From Phytoactinopolyspora limicola (GTDB lineage Bacteria; Actinomycetota; Actinomycetes; Jiangellales; Jiangellaceae), in NCBI RefSeq assembly GCF_011320225.1, contig NZ_JAAOEN010000001.1, positions 601,652 to 665,651 on the forward strand: 64,000 bases of DNA, written 5' to 3'. Shown piece after piece: positions 17,447-27,882 of the stretch; positions within the stretch are counted from its first letter, which is position 1; each line of letters starts with the position of its first letter. The translations under genes and the position numbers were made by a program. The notes under the pieces are model-generated. The model was not told the origin of the DNA and searched no databases. It saw nothing but the letters and a program-made list of their open reading frames with translations.

Positions 17447-18265
17447 ATGGTCAATAAAGTGATCCGTCCGGTCTTCCTCAGCGTTCTCGGGCTGCTGTGG
17501 CTGGTGCCGGTCTACCTACTCATCGCCAACGCGTCGAAGCTGCCTGGCGACTACTCGTCGGCGGAGGTCTGGAAGCCGGCGTTCGGCGGGGCATTGCTGG
17601 ACAACATGCGTGACGTGTGGGAACGCGCCGACCTCGGCTCCACCGTCATGAGCACCCTTATTTACAGCGTCACCGGTCCGCTCGTGGGGGTGCTGATCGG
17701 GGCCAGCGTGGGTTTCGCGATCGTCGCGTTGCGGCTGCGGCACGGCTTCTGGTGGTTCGTCTTCATCTTCGGTGGCACCGTGTTCCCGCTGCAGATGCTC
17801 CTGATGCCGCTGTTCGTTGGCTACGCCGAGACCGGTCTGTACGACACCAGGATCGGACTGATCCTCGTCTACACGGTGATCAGCGTGCCGTTCTCCGCGT
17901 TCGTCATGCGCAACTTCTTCACCGGCATCGCCCACCACGTGTTCGAGGCGGCAGTGGTGGACGGCGCCTCCACGTGGCGGATCTTCTGGCGGATCTACCT
18001 GCCGATGTCCAAGAGCGCGATGGTGGCGGTGTTCATCCTGCAGGCCACGTTCATCTGGAACGACCTGTTGCTGGGGCTCACCCTGAGCCAGTCCAACGAC
18101 GTGCGGCCGGTGATGACGGCGCTGACCGCGTTGCAGAGCACCTACGGAGGTTCGGCCATGCCGGTAGTGCTGGCGGGCGGCCTCCTGGTGTCCATCCCCA
18201 CCGTCGTCCTCTTCCTCGCCACCCAGCGGATCTTCTCGCGCGGCCTCGCGCTGGGACAGTTCTGA
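17447..18265 (+). CDS. ABC sugar permease, MalG/UgpE type
   Basis: 272 residues with a GGGGGG ribosome site before the ATG. Six membrane helices and the EAA motif EAAVVDGASTWRIFWRIYLPM are present. It pairs with the preceding MalF-type permease and sits 10 bases downstream in the same operon. Confidence 0.94.
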   Translation: MVNKVIRPVFLSVLGLLWLVPVYLLIANASKLPGDYSSAEVWKPAFGGALLDNMRDVWERADLGSTVMSTLIYSVTGPLVGVLIGASVGFAIVALRLRHGFWWFVFIFGGTVFPLQMLLMPLFVGYAETGLYDTRIGLILVYTVISVPFSAFVMRNFFTGIAHHVFEAAVVDGASTWRIFWRIYLPMSKSAMVAVFILQATFIWNDLLLGLTLSQSNDVRPVMTALTALQSTYGGSAMPVVLAGGLLVSIPTVVLFLATQRIFSRGLALGQF

Positions 18266-18324
18266 GCCCTGCTCCACCTTGACGACGAGACCAACCTGAA
18301 CGACGAGCCGACGAAGGAGACACG

Positions 18325-19125
18325 ATGGCGACGACGAAGACCCGGCCCAGGGTGGTAGCCGTCACCGGCGGGGCAGCCGGCATCGGCGAGGCGGCCACGT
18401 TGCACCTGGCCCGCGGCGGTGACACCGTCATCGCGCTGGATCGCGACCCGGCCGCGCTGGCCCGGCTCGGTGCCGCCGCCGCGACGGAAGCGCTCGCGGT
18501 GGAGACCGAACAGGTGGATGTCAGCGACGACGAACAACTCGCCGTGGCGGCCCGGACGGCCGGCGATCGGTACGGCGGAGTCGATGTGCTGGTGTGCGCC
18601 GCCGGGGTGCAACGATACGGAACCGTCGATGAGATGAGTGTCGCCGAATATGACGAGCTCATGGCGGTGAACCTGCGCGGCGTATTCGCTTCGTGTCACC
18701 ACTTCATCCCGCAGATCCGGTCCCGCGGTGGCGGGAGTGTCGTCGTCGTGGCGTCGGTCCAGGCCTACGCCGCCCAGGCTGGCGTGGTTGCCTACGCGGC
18801 CAGCAAGGGCGCCCTGGTCGCCATGGTCAAAGCGATGGCCGTCGACCACGCCGCCGAAGGCATCCGGGTCAACGCGGTCTGCCCGGGATCGGTCGACACG
18901 CCCATGCTCCGCTGGGCAGCCGGCCGGTTCGCCTGCGACCGCGACCCGGACGACCTGGTCGCCGACTGGGGACGGGCCCACCCCATCGGCAGGGTGGCCA
19001 CTCCGGCAGAGGTGGCTCAGGCCATCGCCTACCTTGCCGGCCCCGAGGCGAGTTTCATCACCGGCGCCGACCTGCGCGTCGACGGTGGATTAACCGCGGC
19101 GCTCAACGTAGCGCTGCCTGAATAG
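18325..19125 (+). CDS. Short-chain dehydrogenase/reductase
   Basis: 266 residues of the classical SDR fold: cofactor loop [12 protein letters not shown]-equivalent CAAG (VLVCAAGVQ), Ser in VASVQAY, and the active-site YAASK. An acidic residue at the end of strand 2 (ALDRD) suggests NAD preference. Its position between the sugar importer and an enolase-superfamily dehydratase suggests it oxidises an imported sugar or sugar acid. It has a good AAGGAG ribosome site. Confidence 0.92.
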   Translation: MATTKTRPRVVAVTGGAAGIGEAATLHLARGGDTVIALDRDPAALARLGAAAATEALAVETEQVDVSDDEQLAVAARTAGDRYGGVDVLVCAAGVQRYGTVDEMSVAEYDELMAVNLRGVFASCHHFIPQIRSRGGGSVVVVASVQAYAAQAGVVAYAASKGALVAMVKAMAVDHAAEGIRVNAVCPGSVDTPMLRWAAGRFACDRDPDDLVADWGRAHPIGRVATPAEVAQAIAYLAGPEASFITGADLRVDGGLTAALNVALPE

Positions 19126-19145
19126 GACGAGGAGTACTGAGCACC

Positions 19146-20426
19146 ATGCGGATCACCGATGTCCGTGCCACCACCGTGACAGTGCCGCTGGAAGCACCGC
19201 TGCGGCACAGCAACGGGGCACACTGGGGCCGGTTCGTCCGGACGCTCGTAGAAGTCGAGGCCGACAACGGACTCATCGGCCTGGGCGAGATGGGCGGCGG
19301 CGGGCAGAGCGCCGAGGCGGCCGTCCAGGGGCTGCGCGACTACCTCGTCGGTCACGACCCGGCGCGGACCGAGGCACTACGTTTTATGCTGGCCAACCCC
19401 ACCGCGAGCCTGTACAACAACCGCACCCAGCTGCTCGCGGCCATTGAATTCGCCTGCCTGGACCTCCAGGGCCAGCATCTCGGTGTCCCGGTGCACGAGC
19501 TGCTGGGCGGGCGGGTCCGCGATCGGATCGAGTTCGCCAGCTATCTGTTCTTCCGTTATCCGAACTCGACCGGTGCCGGTGAGGTCCGTACTGTCGAGCA
19601 GCTGGTGGACCACGCCCGGGAGTTACGGGAGGAGTACGGATTCCGGACTCACAAACTCAAGGGTGGCGTGTTTCCCCCGGAGTACGAATTGCGGTGCTAC
19701 CGGGCGCTAGCCGAGGAGTTCCCCGGTGACCGGTTCCGGTACGACCCCAACGGGGCGTTGAGCGTCGAAGAAGGCATCCGGTTCGCCCGGGCCATCGAAG
19801 ACCTGCCCAACGACTTCATCGAAGACCCCACGTTCGGCATGAACGGGTTGCGCCGGATCCGGGAGAAGACGTCCCTGCCGATCGCCACCAACACCGTCGT
19901 TGTGAACTTCGAGCAGCTCGCGGCGAACGTCCGCGACCCCGCCGTCGACGTCATCCTGCTGGACACCACGTTCTGGGGTGGCATCCGGCCATGTATCCGG
20001 GCCGCCGGAGTCTGCGAGACGTTCCAGCTGGGCGTGGCGGTGCACTCGTCCGGCGAGCTGGGTATTCAGCTAGCGTCGATGCTGCACATGGGCGCGGTGG
20101 TGCCGAACCTGACGTTCGCGGCCGACGCTCACTACCACCATCTCACGGGCGACGTCATCGCCGGCGGCAAGTTCGAGTACCGGGACGGTGCGATCGACGT
20201 GCCGTCGGCTCCGGGACTCGGTGTCACGCTGGACCGGGACAAGGTGGCCGAATACGCCGAGCTCTACCGCGAGCTGGGCAGCTACCCCTACGACCGTGAC
20301 CCTGGCCGGCCCGAATGGTATCCGCTGCTGCCCAACTTCGACTACGCCGACCCGGCTGTCGCCGGTACCCCCCTGCCCGGCACCGCCGTCGCCGGCCGCA
20401 CAAGGAACGAGGCATCCCCCGCATGA
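19146..20426 (+). CDS. Enolase-superfamily sugar-acid dehydratase (glucarate dehydratase subgroup)
   Basis: 426 residues. The capping domain is N-terminal and the barrel C-terminal. Residues matching the glucarate dehydratase subgroup are Lys170 and Lys172 (THKLKGG), Asp200 (YDPNG), Glu226 (FIEDP), Asn249 (IATNT, the subgroup-typical third metal ligand) and the Asp273/His300 dyad ([18 protein letters not shown]). Spacings are close to those in E. coli GlucD. It would dehydrate an acid sugar to a 2-keto-3-deoxy acid using magnesium. Exact substrate (glucarate, galactarate or another aldarate or aldonate) is uncertain. Its stop overlaps the next gene by 4 bases. Confidence 0.85.
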   Translation: MRITDVRATTVTVPLEAPLRHSNGAHWGRFVRTLVEVEADNGLIGLGEMGGGGQSAEAAVQGLRDYLVGHDPARTEALRFMLANPTASLYNNRTQLLAAIEFACLDLQGQHLGVPVHELLGGRVRDRIEFASYLFFRYPNSTGAGEVRTVEQLVDHARELREEYGFRTHKLKGGVFPPEYELRCYRALAEEFPGDRFRYDPNGALSVEEGIRFARAIEDLPNDFIEDPTFGMNGLRRIREKTSLPIATNTVVVNFEQLAANVRDPAVDVILLDTTFWGGIRPCIRAAGVCETFQLGVAVHSSGELGIQLASMLHMGAVVPNLTFAADAHYHHLTGDVIAGGKFEYRDGAIDVPSAPGLGVTLDRDKVAEYAELYRELGSYPYDRDPGRPEWYPLLPNFDYADPAVAGTPLPGTAVAGRTRNEASPA

Positions 20427-22513
20427 CGACCCCCGGCACACCCGATATCCCCACCGTCGCCGACCTGACGAGCGACGTCCTCACTCACCGGTTCGACGAC
20501 ATGTTCAACCCGCCCGGGTTGACCAACTTTCTCGGCGCCGTCCAGGTCGACCACGACGTAGTGGCGGTGCGCAGCGTGAACTTCCCGCCGTTCTCCCATG
20601 GTGACGCCGTGACCGGAACGCTGTATCTCGATGGGCGGCTGCTGCGCTCCTACGGCCCGACGGTAGAAGTGATCTGGCGTCCGGACCAGGTTGTCCGCCG
20701 CTGCACCGTGGACGGCCTGGCCATCGAGACGGTCACGGCGTGCCCGCCCGGGGCCACCGGCGTCGTCGTCGATATCACCGTCACCAATCAGGGTGCCGAA
20801 ACCAGGATCGTCCCCTTGGCCTTCTCGCTGGACTCCACCGTGACCGCGGCCGGAAAGCCGTGGCTGGAGCCGTCGCCGCCGAGTGAAGCGAACACCTTCG
20901 AGGCGATCACCGGCCGTCCCGCGGTGGTGGCCCGCGCGGAGTCGGGTAGCGCGGTCAGCATGCAGGGCCTGGACGGCGCGGGCGGAGTCCGGGATGCGCG
21001 GACGGTCTTCACCGAGTTGCGGCTGGAACCGGGCGGCAGCGGACGGGTCGGCTACGTCCACGTCGTCGCTGGCGATGAGGACGCCGCCGCCGTCGCCTAC
21101 CGGGAGCTGGTCGACGACGTTCCCGGTGCGGTGCGGCGGGCCGAGGAGGAGTGGAACCGACAACTGGCCGCGGCGTTCACGCCGGGCTCCGGCGAGTTCT
21201 CCGGCAGCATGCCGATCTTGCGGACCAGTTCGGATGCGTTGCGGCGCCTGTACTGGTGGGGAGTGCTCGGTGTCATCTGGTTCCGCCGGGACAGCGCGGC
21301 CAGCGTGCTCGGCCGGGCCTACGACACCCTCATGCCGCGTTATTGGCAGACCACGACGTTCATCTGGGACTACAGCCTCAGCTCGTTCGTGCACGGCTTG
21401 CTGGACCCGGAGCCGATGCGTCGCTACATCGAACACTGGGTCAGCACCGACATCCACACCCACTTCGGTATCGAGTGGCAGACCGGCGGATCCGTCGGAC
21501 CGTGGTACTCGGTGAACGACTACGCCATGACCCGCCTGGTCCGCGACTACGTCCGGCTCAGCGGCGACCGCTCGTTCCTGGACCAGCGGGTATCCGCCGC
21601 CGACGGCCCGGCCCGTCGGGTGGCCGAACATGTCGTCGAATGGTCGCAGGCATGGAAGGGCCTGCGGGCCGGCAGTGCGCTGGCCGACTACGGCGGGATC
21701 GACAACCTCCTGGAGTGCGTCAGCACCTACGTACACGAGGTGGCCAGCCTGAACGCGGCCAACGTCTGGTGCCTTCGGGCCGCCGCCGAGGTGGCCGAGC
21801 TGACCGGCGACGCCGCGACGGCAGGACGGCTGCGCGCCGACGCGGACGACCTGGCCGGCGAGGTGAAGAAGCTGTACGTCGACGGTGGAGGGTTCTTCCA
21901 CGCGCGTCACCCCGATGGCCGGCTGGTGCCGGTGCGGCACTGCTACGACTTCTCGACGGTGGGCACGACCATCGCAGCCGACCTGGCCGACCATCAGCGG
22001 GCTGAGATGGTGGACTTCTTCCGTCGGGAGTTGCAGACACCGTCGTGGATGCGGGCGTTGTCTCCGTACGACGACGACGCCGTCTTCAGCGTCCGGCCGG
22101 ATCACCAGTGGAACGGTGCCTACCCGGCGTGGCCCGCTGATGCCGCGCGGGCGCTGGTAGAGCTGGGTGCGCCCGACGTGGCTTTGGACTGGATCCCCGG
22201 TTTGGCCCGGACTGCCAACCAGGGCCCGCCCGGTCAGGCGCACTTCGTCGAGGAGGCGGAGGCCGCGGTCAACGGCGGTGCGGTGAAGTCGCCGCCGCAG
22301 TTCCCGTATCTGATCGACTGGGCGTGTTCGTCGGCGGGTTCATGGGCGTCGCTGGTGATCGAGTCGGTGTTCGGGGTGCGGGTTGGCCTGGATGGCGCGG
22401 TGACCGCTGATCCGATCGTGTCTCGACTGGATCCGGATGCCGTGCTGACCGGACTGGTGGTGGGTGGTGTCAGCTACGACGTCGCCGCCGATGGCACCGT
22501 CACCCCGGCGTGA
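20423..22513 (+). CDS. Six-hairpin (alpha/alpha barrel) glycosidase-like protein
   Basis: 696 residues from the ATG at 20423 in an ATGA overlap with the dehydratase gene. An N-terminal beta-rich domain (about 1-260) is followed by an (alpha/alpha)6-type barrel with Trp- and acid-rich motifs ([53 protein letters not shown]). No signal peptide is visible, so it should act in the cytoplasm on imported oligosaccharide. The glycoside hydrolase family cannot be fixed by eye; trehalase-, glucoamylase- or GH63-like enzymes share this fold. It completes the operon: import, hydrolysis, oxidation, dehydration. Confidence 0.75.
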   Translation: MTTPGTPDIPTVADLTSDVLTHRFDDMFNPPGLTNFLGAVQVDHDVVAVRSVNFPPFSHGDAVTGTLYLDGRLLRSYGPTVEVIWRPDQVVRRCTVDGLAIETVTACPPGATGVVVDITVTNQGAETRIVPLAFSLDSTVTAAGKPWLEPSPPSEANTFEAITGRPAVVARAESGSAVSMQGLDGAGGVRDARTVFTELRLEPGGSGRVGYVHVVAGDEDAAAVAYRELVDDVPGAVRRAEEEWNRQLAAAFTPGSGEFSGSMPILRTSSDALRRLYWWGVLGVIWFRRDSAASVLGRAYDTLMPRYWQTTTFIWDYSLSSFVHGLLDPEPMRRYIEHWVSTDIHTHFGIEWQTGGSVGPWYSVNDYAMTRLVRDYVRLSGDRSFLDQRVSAADGPARRVAEHVVEWSQAWKGLRAGSALADYGGIDNLLECVSTYVHEVASLNAANVWCLRAAAEVAELTGDAATAGRLRADADDLAGEVKKLYVDGGGFFHARHPDGRLVPVRHCYDFSTVGTTIAADLADHQRAEMVDFFRRELQTPSWMRALSPYDDDAVFSVRPDHQWNGAYPAWPADAARALVELGAPDVALDWIPGLARTANQGPPGQAHFVEEAEAAVNGGAVKSPPQFPYLIDWACSSAGSWASLVIESVFGVRVGLDGAVTADPIVSRLDPDAVLTGLVVGGVSYDVAADGTVTPA

Positions 22514-22528
22514 CAACAGGAAATGGGG

Positions 22529-23005
22529 TCAGGCGGAGGCGGCCTCGAGAAGGCGGCGGGGACCATCGCCGTGGCTGGCCAACTCGTCGTGGGTGTTCGC
22601 GAGCGAGCAGCGATTCAATGACAGGCAGCCACAGCCGATGCAGTCGGTGAAGTCGTCCCTGATCTGTTGCAGTTGGCGGATGCGCTCGTCCAGCTCGGTC
22701 CGCCACGTGCGGGACAGCTTCTCCCAGTCCCTTTTCGTGGGGGTGCGGCCGTCAGGCAGGCGGTCAAGAGCATTCTTGATCTCGGCCAACGGGACCCCCA
22801 CCCGCTGAGCGATACGGATGAGTGCGACACGACGCAGCGTTGCTCGCGGATAACGTCGCTGGTTACCGGTGGTCCGACGGGAGTTGATCAAGCCCTTGCG
22901 CTCGTAGAAATGCAGAGCGGACACGGCGGCGCCGCTGCGTGCGGACAACTCCCCGACGGTCAGTTCCTTCTTGTCCCACGCTGGTGTGTCTCTACCGTCG
23001 TCCAC
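22529..23005 (-). CDS. soxR: Redox-sensing MerR-family regulator SoxR
   Basis: 158 residues with a GTG start. The MerR winged HTH is WDKKELTVGELSARSGAAVS. A dimerisation helix follows, then the diagnostic [2Fe-2S] ligand set CIGCGCLSLNRC (C-x2-C-x-C-x5-C) near residue 121-132. In actinobacteria SoxR responds to redox-active compounds, not superoxide alone. A SoxR box with a 19-bp promoter spacer lies 23 bases upstream of its start. It is convergent with the glycosidase gene, 15 bases away. Confidence 0.95.
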   Translation of the reverse strand: MDDGRDTPAWDKKELTVGELSARSGAAVSALHFYERKGLINSRRTTGNQRRYPRATLRRVALIRIAQRVGVPLAEIKNALDRLPDGRTPTKRDWEKLSRTWRTELDERIRQLQQIRDDFTDCIGCGCLSLNRCSLANTHDELASHGDGPRRLLEAASA

Positions 23006-23023
23006 TCGCCGATGCTCCCCGAC

Positions 23024-23054
23024 TTGACCTCAACTGCGGTTGAGGTCCTATTCT
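23024..23054 (+). promoter_or_regulatory. SoxR-controlled promoter with SoxR box
   Basis: An 18-base dyad CCTCAACTGCGGTTGAGG (23028-23045) closely matches the SoxR box. It lies between -35 TTGACC (23024-23029) and -10 TATTCT (23049-23054) with a 19-base spacer, the over-long spacing that MerR-family activators correct. It points toward the redoxin lipoprotein at 23276. The 200-base leader to that gene shows no other convincing feature. Confidence 0.85.
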
Positions 23055-23275
23055 ATCCCGCTCCCGGCTGTCCGCGCACAACGCCCGGGCGGCCGGGCAG
23101 AGGTGCGTCGTCCGGACCGAGGGCCTGGGGTACGCCGGCAGATCGGCAGCGTGAGAGTGACGGTGAGCGATGTTAAGGATCTCGTAAGGGCCAGCCCTCC
23201 GGCTCGGGTGGCATGCTGGGCGCAGCCGGGTATGCCGGGACTAGTCGATCAGACGTGTGACCATGAGGAGTAGCA

Positions 23276-23932
23276 GTGCGCAACCGCCGTATCGTGTCGG
23301 CCTTGGTGATGGTCTCGGTGATGGGTGTCGCGGCGTGTGGGTCGGGTGACGACTCCGAGTCGACCGGGATGTCCGAGCCGACCACCGAATCCGTCGGCGA
23401 GCCGGAGGACCCATCCGACCCCGATGCCGATGCGGACGAGCCCACGGACGACGACACGACGGATGATCCGGCCATCGACGACGACACACCCGACGACGAC
23501 ACCGGAGACGACACGTCGACGGGCCAGCCGGAGGTGTCCGGGCCGGACTTCACCGGGACCACCGTCGACGGTGAGCCGTTCGACGGTGCCAGCTTGGCCG
23601 GCCAGCCAGTGGTGCTCTGGTTCTGGGCCCCGTGGTGCCCGAAGTGTGTGGCGCAGGCGCCGACGGTGCTGTCGGTGGCGGCGGAGCATGCCGACGAGGT
23701 GGTTGTGGTCGGCGTCGCCGGTCTGGCCGCGGCCGACGACATGCCAGCGTTTATCGACGACACCGGAACCGGCGAGTTGACCCACCTGTCCGACCCCGAC
23801 GGGCACATCTGGCGGGAGTACGGTGTGGCCGAACAGAGCACCTACGTCTTGCTCGACTCCAGCGGCGAGCCGGTAGCCAGTGGGAACTTCAGCGCGGATG
23901 ATCTTGCTCAGCGGGTCGCCGATCTGGACTGA
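23276..23932 (+). CDS. TlpA/thioredoxin-fold lipoprotein
   Basis: 218 residues with a GTG start (GAGGAG upstream). A lipoprotein signal peptide (lipobox VAAC, Cys about 21) is followed by a very acidic Asp/Glu/Thr linker (about 25-80). The thioredoxin-like domain has active site Cys-Pro-Lys-Cys in WAPWCPKC (about residue 119). A membrane-tethered extracytoplasmic thiol-disulfide oxidoreductase is expected. Its position downstream of the SoxR-type promoter suggests induction by redox-active compounds; that link is inference. Confidence 0.88.
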   Translation: MRNRRIVSALVMVSVMGVAACGSGDDSESTGMSEPTTESVGEPEDPSDPDADADEPTDDDTTDDPAIDDDTPDDDTGDDTSTGQPEVSGPDFTGTTVDGEPFDGASLAGQPVVLWFWAPWCPKCVAQAPTVLSVAAEHADEVVVVGVAGLAAADDMPAFIDDTGTGELTHLSDPDGHIWREYGVAEQSTYVLLDSSGEPVASGNFSADDLAQRVADLD

Positions 23933-23948
23933 ACGGCGGCGCGGCGGT

Positions 23949-25202
23949 TCACGATGCCGCACCTGGCAGAGCCCGCCGAGATGGGTTCAGCACGGCCTGG
24001 TCGGCGGCGGCGCGACCGGCACCGTAGCCGGCGGCGTTGCCGACCGAGAACGAACGTTTCGCTACCCGGCCGCCGAACAGGGCGGCGAACAGATCGTCGA
24101 CCGCCAGTTCCCGGCGGGCGAGTGCCGGGAGCAACGCCGCGCCAGCTGCGGCCACGGTGTCGGTGGTGACCTCGTGCAAACGCTCGCCGATGCGGGTGGC
24201 ATAGGCGATGAGGAAAGACCGCCGGTACGAGCGAGTGCGCGACTGGCCGCCCCGCGTGACCTGCCGGCCAGCGTCGAGCATCGCCCGAGTGGCCTGCACC
24301 ATGAGAGACGTGGCGAGCAGTTCGACGGCTTCGAGATCGGTGATGTCGCCCAGTACGGTGACGAAGCCGAGCCTCTCGTAGCTGACCGTGCGACACCGGT
24401 TCGCGGCGGCGACCTCCGCGACGAGTAGTGACTTGGCACCGATGTAGGGGGCGTCGAGCCAGATCCGGCACGCCGTGACGGAGGTGCTGGCAGCACCGGT
24501 CGACTCGGCGGCGGCACGCTCGACGGAGTGGCGAGCCATGAGGTCTTGCGCCTTGGCCGATAGCGCCTCCGCTTCCTCCGGGAACGTGGTCGATTCCGCC
24601 TTGGCCAGCAGGGCGCGGACCTTACTCAGGATCTTCTCGTCGACCGGGGTGGTGTCGGTTGGTGCGCCCGCCGCGCCGTCCTGCCCCGGGGGCGGGACGA
24701 TGACCGGCAGAGTGCCCAGGCTCATCAGGAGGCCGAGCAGTTCGACAACCACCAAGACCATGGCCTCGCGGTGGAGATGATGCCGCACCGCCCACTGGAC
24801 GGCCAGCGGCTGGTCGGCCCGCCACCACGCCTGGGCGCCAAGATGGTCTAGCTGGGCGCGCCATCGTGGGTGGAGCCCAGCCGCTGAGTGCTGTGCGGCG
24901 TGTTCGGCGATCACATCGATGGCAAACCCCGCCGCCAGCGCGGAGCAGTGTCGCCGAGCCATCTGGTGGACGTCGGTCGGCATCCAGCCGCGGCTCCACA
25001 CCTGGGTGAGCCAGGTGCGCAGCACGCCGGAGATCGCGGCGTCGACGTGGCGCTCGGCGTCGACGTCGGCGGGATCGAAATGATGGGCCAACGGGCCGGC
25101 GAGTTCGACGGCAGCGTCGAGGTTGTTGCGGGAGTGCAGGGCGGCGGCTCGTTCCAGAGTCTCGACGATGTCGTGGACCCGGGCGTGGTGGTGTTCGCTC
25201 AT
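23949..25202 (-). CDS. DUF2786 domain protein
   Basis: 417 residues from the ATG at 25202 (MSEHHHARVHDIVETL). The central segment about 195-235 (DEKILSKVRALLAKAESTTFPEEAEALSAKAQDLM) is the DUF2786 signature. The regions before and after are alpha-helical and rich in Ala, Arg and His. Function unknown in the family. It converges with the redoxin lipoprotein gene with 16 bases between. A longer reading starting further upstream is open but has no start support. Confidence 0.8.
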   Translation of the reverse strand: MSEHHHARVHDIVETLERAAALHSRNNLDAAVELAGPLAHHFDPADVDAERHVDAAISGVLRTWLTQVWSRGWMPTDVHQMARRHCSALAAGFAIDVIAEHAAQHSAAGLHPRWRAQLDHLGAQAWWRADQPLAVQWAVRHHLHREAMVLVVVELLGLLMSLGTLPVIVPPPGQDGAAGAPTDTTPVDEKILSKVRALLAKAESTTFPEEAEALSAKAQDLMARHSVERAAAESTGAASTSVTACRIWLDAPYIGAKSLLVAEVAAANRCRTVSYERLGFVTVLGDITDLEAVELLATSLMVQATRAMLDAGRQVTRGGQSRTRSYRRSFLIAYATRIGERLHEVTTDTVAAAGAALLPALARRELAVDDLFAALFGGRVAKRSFSVGNAAGYGAGRAAADQAVLNPSRRALPGAAS

Positions 25203-25417
25203 CGATGGCTTTCTGACGTTGCGGGTGGGTCGTGACCCATCATGTCCGGAGGTGAGCGCCGGCAAAAGACCATCTCGTCGAGCTGTGGATAACTCAGCGA
25301 TGGGTAGGCGTTCGTGATCCTGATCGGCTCGAGATCCCCGCTTATCACCGGGTTGGGCGGCACGCTTTGGTGGGCCTGTGGACGACGGAGTTCGAGGCGA
25401 CGTGGCCGCTGGGTTGG

Positions 25418-26011
25418 TCAATCCAGGCGAATGCCAGCGGCCAGGCGGGCGAACGTGCGGTCGATCACCTCGTCGAGCGGTTCTCGGTACTGAGTCTCGT
25501 GCCAGTACGTCAGGGTGGCCATGAGTGCTGCCGTCTGCACCGCGGCGACGATCCGGAGCTCTAGATCGTCGGCGCTCCACCGGGAGTAACGGGCGAAGAG
25601 TTCGCGGAGCGCGATTTCGGTCTCCTCGACCTGTTGCAGCATCCCCGCGTGAACCGTGGGTTCGCCTATCGCGTAGCGCATGCGCCTGCGGATGAAGCCC
25701 TCCTCGGCCCGCAACAGCTCCCGGAAGCTGGAGGACAGGGCGTTCTGCATGGCCGTCAGGATGTCGTGGTCGACTAGCTCGCGTTCCAGGGCGTCGAACA
25801 ATATGGGGTCGTATTCGTCGAATAAGACGAGCTGTTCCTTAGTGCCAAAGTACCGATAGATGGAGCTCGGTGAGACCTCGGCGACCGCTGCGATGCGCTC
25901 GATCGTGACGTTGATGTAGCCGTTTTCGTCGAAGAGGTCGAGTGCCGTCCGCTGGATGTGACGCATCGCATCCAGCTTCTTGCGTTCACGTCGGCTCGGC
26001 TCGGCTCTCAT
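25418..26011 (-). CDS. TetR-family transcriptional regulator
   Basis: 197 residues from the ATG at 26011. The N-terminal HTH (about 12-60) reads RERKKLDAMRHIQRTALDLF then VTIERIAAVAEVSPSSIYRYF. The C-terminal ligand domain resembles the MftR-like C-terminal type (ELRIVAAVQTAALMATLTYWHE). The ligand and targets are unknown; neighbours (DUF2786 and CAP-domain genes) give no clear clue. Confidence 0.9.
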   Translation of the reverse strand: MRAEPSRRERKKLDAMRHIQRTALDLFDENGYINVTIERIAAVAEVSPSSIYRYFGTKEQLVLFDEYDPILFDALERELVDHDILTAMQNALSSSFRELLRAEEGFIRRRMRYAIGEPTVHAGMLQQVEETEIALRELFARYSRWSADDLELRIVAAVQTAALMATLTYWHETQYREPLDEVIDRTFARLAAGIRLD

Positions 26012-26104
26012 CGCGAGTGATGGTACCGCCGAGCACGACGTGTTGTGGCACGCCACCGCCGCAGCTGGCTGGGCCGCGCGGTGGATACCACTGCGTGGAC
26101 CGAT

Positions 26105-27121
26105 TCACTTGGTGCCGAGCACCTGTGTCCACCAGGTGTTGAGCAGGCCACGTTCGGCTCCGACCCCAATCGCGGTGAACTCGCAGTTCGTGAGCCTCGC
26201 CCGCGATTCGGGGTCTTTCATCCAGCCGTTCACGGCGGCCCGTGCGCTGAGCAATCCACGTGCGATGTTCTCTTCGACCGATGCCTGATATCCGGCCGCC
26301 TGGGCCCGGTCGTCAGGCCCGTGGCCGGCTGGATTGACGTGTGAGTAGAACCTGCGCTCACGCATGTCGGTGCTGTGCATGCGGGCGGCGTCGGTCAGGT
26401 ACGGGTCAGCGCGCAGGTCGGTGCAACCGACGTCTCGGCGGACCTGGTTCGTCGTGTCGAGCAGGAGCTGTTCGGCACTGGTGAGAATAGGCGGGTCCGG
26501 TGGTGGTGATGGCGTTGTGGTGGGTGTGGGGGTCGGCGTGTGCGTCGGGGTTGGGGTCGGTGTGTAGGCGTCAGTAGTGGTGGGTGTCGGCGACGGCGTG
26601 TCGGTCGGTGACGGTGTAGGACTAGGCGACGAGGTCGCGGTGGCCGTGGGGGTCGGGCTGGCCGACGGCACTGGATCCGTCGGCTCCGAACTGGGTGGCT
26701 GCGGCCCGTGACCGCCTGGACCGCCGGACCCGCCGGACCCGCCAGATCCGCCGGATGTGTCCTGGCCGGCACCGCCGGTGTGCGAACCTGGCCCACTCCC
26801 GTTGTCACCGGGTTGGGTGAAGTCACCTAGCCCTAAGCCGAGCAGCGAGCCGAGCGAGCCATCGCGTTCGGCTGAGCGGGACGGCTGGTTCCCCGGTGTG
26901 CGGTAGTCATCGACCAGCCCGCCGTCGAGCCGCGGGGTGGTCGGCTCATCTGGTCCCAGCGCTCCGACGGCCGCCTCGGCACCGCCATGCCCTCGTCCGG
27001 CCGTCGCGTCACCCGCCCCGGGCTCGTACTCACGTAGCGCGACGTATGCACCCACCACGATGGTGAGCGGGAGTACTACGGAGGCTGTGAAGCGCAGCCG
27101 GGCTAGAAAGCCCGAACCCAT
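26105..27121 (-). CDS. Membrane-anchored CAP (SCP/PR1) domain protein
   Basis: 338 residues from the ATG at 27121. A GTG at 27196 with a GGGGA site is an alternative that adds 25 residues. An N-terminal membrane anchor ([21 protein letters not shown]) leads into a long Gly/Ser-rich then Thr/Pro-rich low-complexity stalk (about 70-220). The C-terminal CAP domain (about 225-338) shows [33 protein letters not shown] and EENIARG. Such proteins sit outside the membrane in the wall space; the biochemical role in bacteria is unclear. The TP-rich stalk comes from simple-sequence DNA at about 26500-26640. Confidence 0.88.
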   Translation of the reverse strand: MGSGFLARLRFTASVVLPLTIVVGAYVALREYEPGAGDATAGRGHGGAEAAVGALGPDEPTTPRLDGGLVDDYRTPGNQPSRSAERDGSLGSLLGLGLGDFTQPGDNGSGPGSHTGGAGQDTSGGSGGSGGSGGPGGHGPQPPSSEPTDPVPSASPTPTATATSSPSPTPSPTDTPSPTPTTTDAYTPTPTPTHTPTPTPTTTPSPPPDPPILTSAEQLLLDTTNQVRRDVGCTDLRADPYLTDAARMHSTDMRERRFYSHVNPAGHGPDDRAQAAGYQASVEENIARGLLSARAAVNGWMKDPESRARLTNCEFTAIGVGAERGLLNTWWTQVLGTK

Positions 27122-27327
27122 GGTGGGCTTCGTCTGCACAGGCTCGTATGGCACACCCTCGGAGCTTTTACGATGGCGTGGATGCCGATGTTGCACGTGT
27201 CCCCTACCCTTCCGCGGTTACCCGTGGACCCAAGAATGGGAAGATACCGGAGAATCAAGGCCGGCGCATATGGGCCGACTGTCCCATTCTCGTCAGCTAG
27301 ACGCCCTATGGCAGGACCTTATTCGAC

Positions 27328-27789
27328 ATGTCCGATCAAGACCTGACTTGTGTGGTTGCCGCCGCGATCGTGGACGATCTGACGGTGCCGCGCCGGTTGC
27401 TGGCTGCCCGCCGGACCGCGCCGCCGCGGCTGGCCGGTCAATGGGAGTTCCCGGGCGGCAAAGTGGAGCGAGGCGAGCGTCCTCGGGCGGCATTACGCCG
27501 GGAGCTGCGGGAAGAGCTGGGTATCGAGGTCCGCCTGGGCACTGAAGTGCCAGGGCCGAAGGCGGGGTACTGGGCGCTCGCCCCCGGACTCGTGATGCGA
27601 TTGTGGTGGGCTGTCGTCTCCGGCGGGCAGCCCACTCCACGGCAGGATCATGACGAACTGCGCTGGCTCGATACCGGCCAATGGCTCGACGTGCCGTGGC
27701 TGGCGGCCGACGTTGGTATCGTGCGGCATCTAGTGTCGTGCACCAGCACCAGCACCAGCACCAGCATCGGTCACGTCCACGGCAGGTGA
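27328..27789 (+). CDS. Nudix hydrolase (MutT-like)
   Basis: 153 residues. The Nudix box GGKVERGERPRAALRRELREELG spans about 46-68, with the catalytic REXXEE core. Dimensions and WEFPGGK context fit MutT/8-oxo-dGTPase-type (d)CTP pyrophosphohydrolases. The last residues (Thr-Ser repeats) are encoded by a short CACCAG triplet-pair repeat at 27739-27765, unlike the rest of the gene. Confidence 0.9.
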   Translation: MSDQDLTCVVAAAIVDDLTVPRRLLAARRTAPPRLAGQWEFPGGKVERGERPRAALRRELREELGIEVRLGTEVPGPKAGYWALAPGLVMRLWWAVVSGGQPTPRQDHDELRWLDTGQWLDVPWLAADVGIVRHLVSCTSTSTSTSIGHVHGR

Positions 27790-27882
27790 ACGGTGGCCGG
27801 CGATATTCGTCGAGGATCACCGATCGATATGTCCATCTACCGGTGGATGCGCGTGTTCGGCATGCGGAACTAAGCTAGCGCT

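Noticed and set aside
20342-22243. 633-codon minus-strand open frame opposite the glycosidase
   Set aside because: It is a shadow frame caused by high GC at third positions; the plus-strand reading has domain motifs and operon context.
26500-26640. GT-rich simple repeat as a regulatory or mobile feature
   Set aside because: It is in frame and encodes the Thr/Pro-rich stalk of the CAP-domain protein, which explains it.
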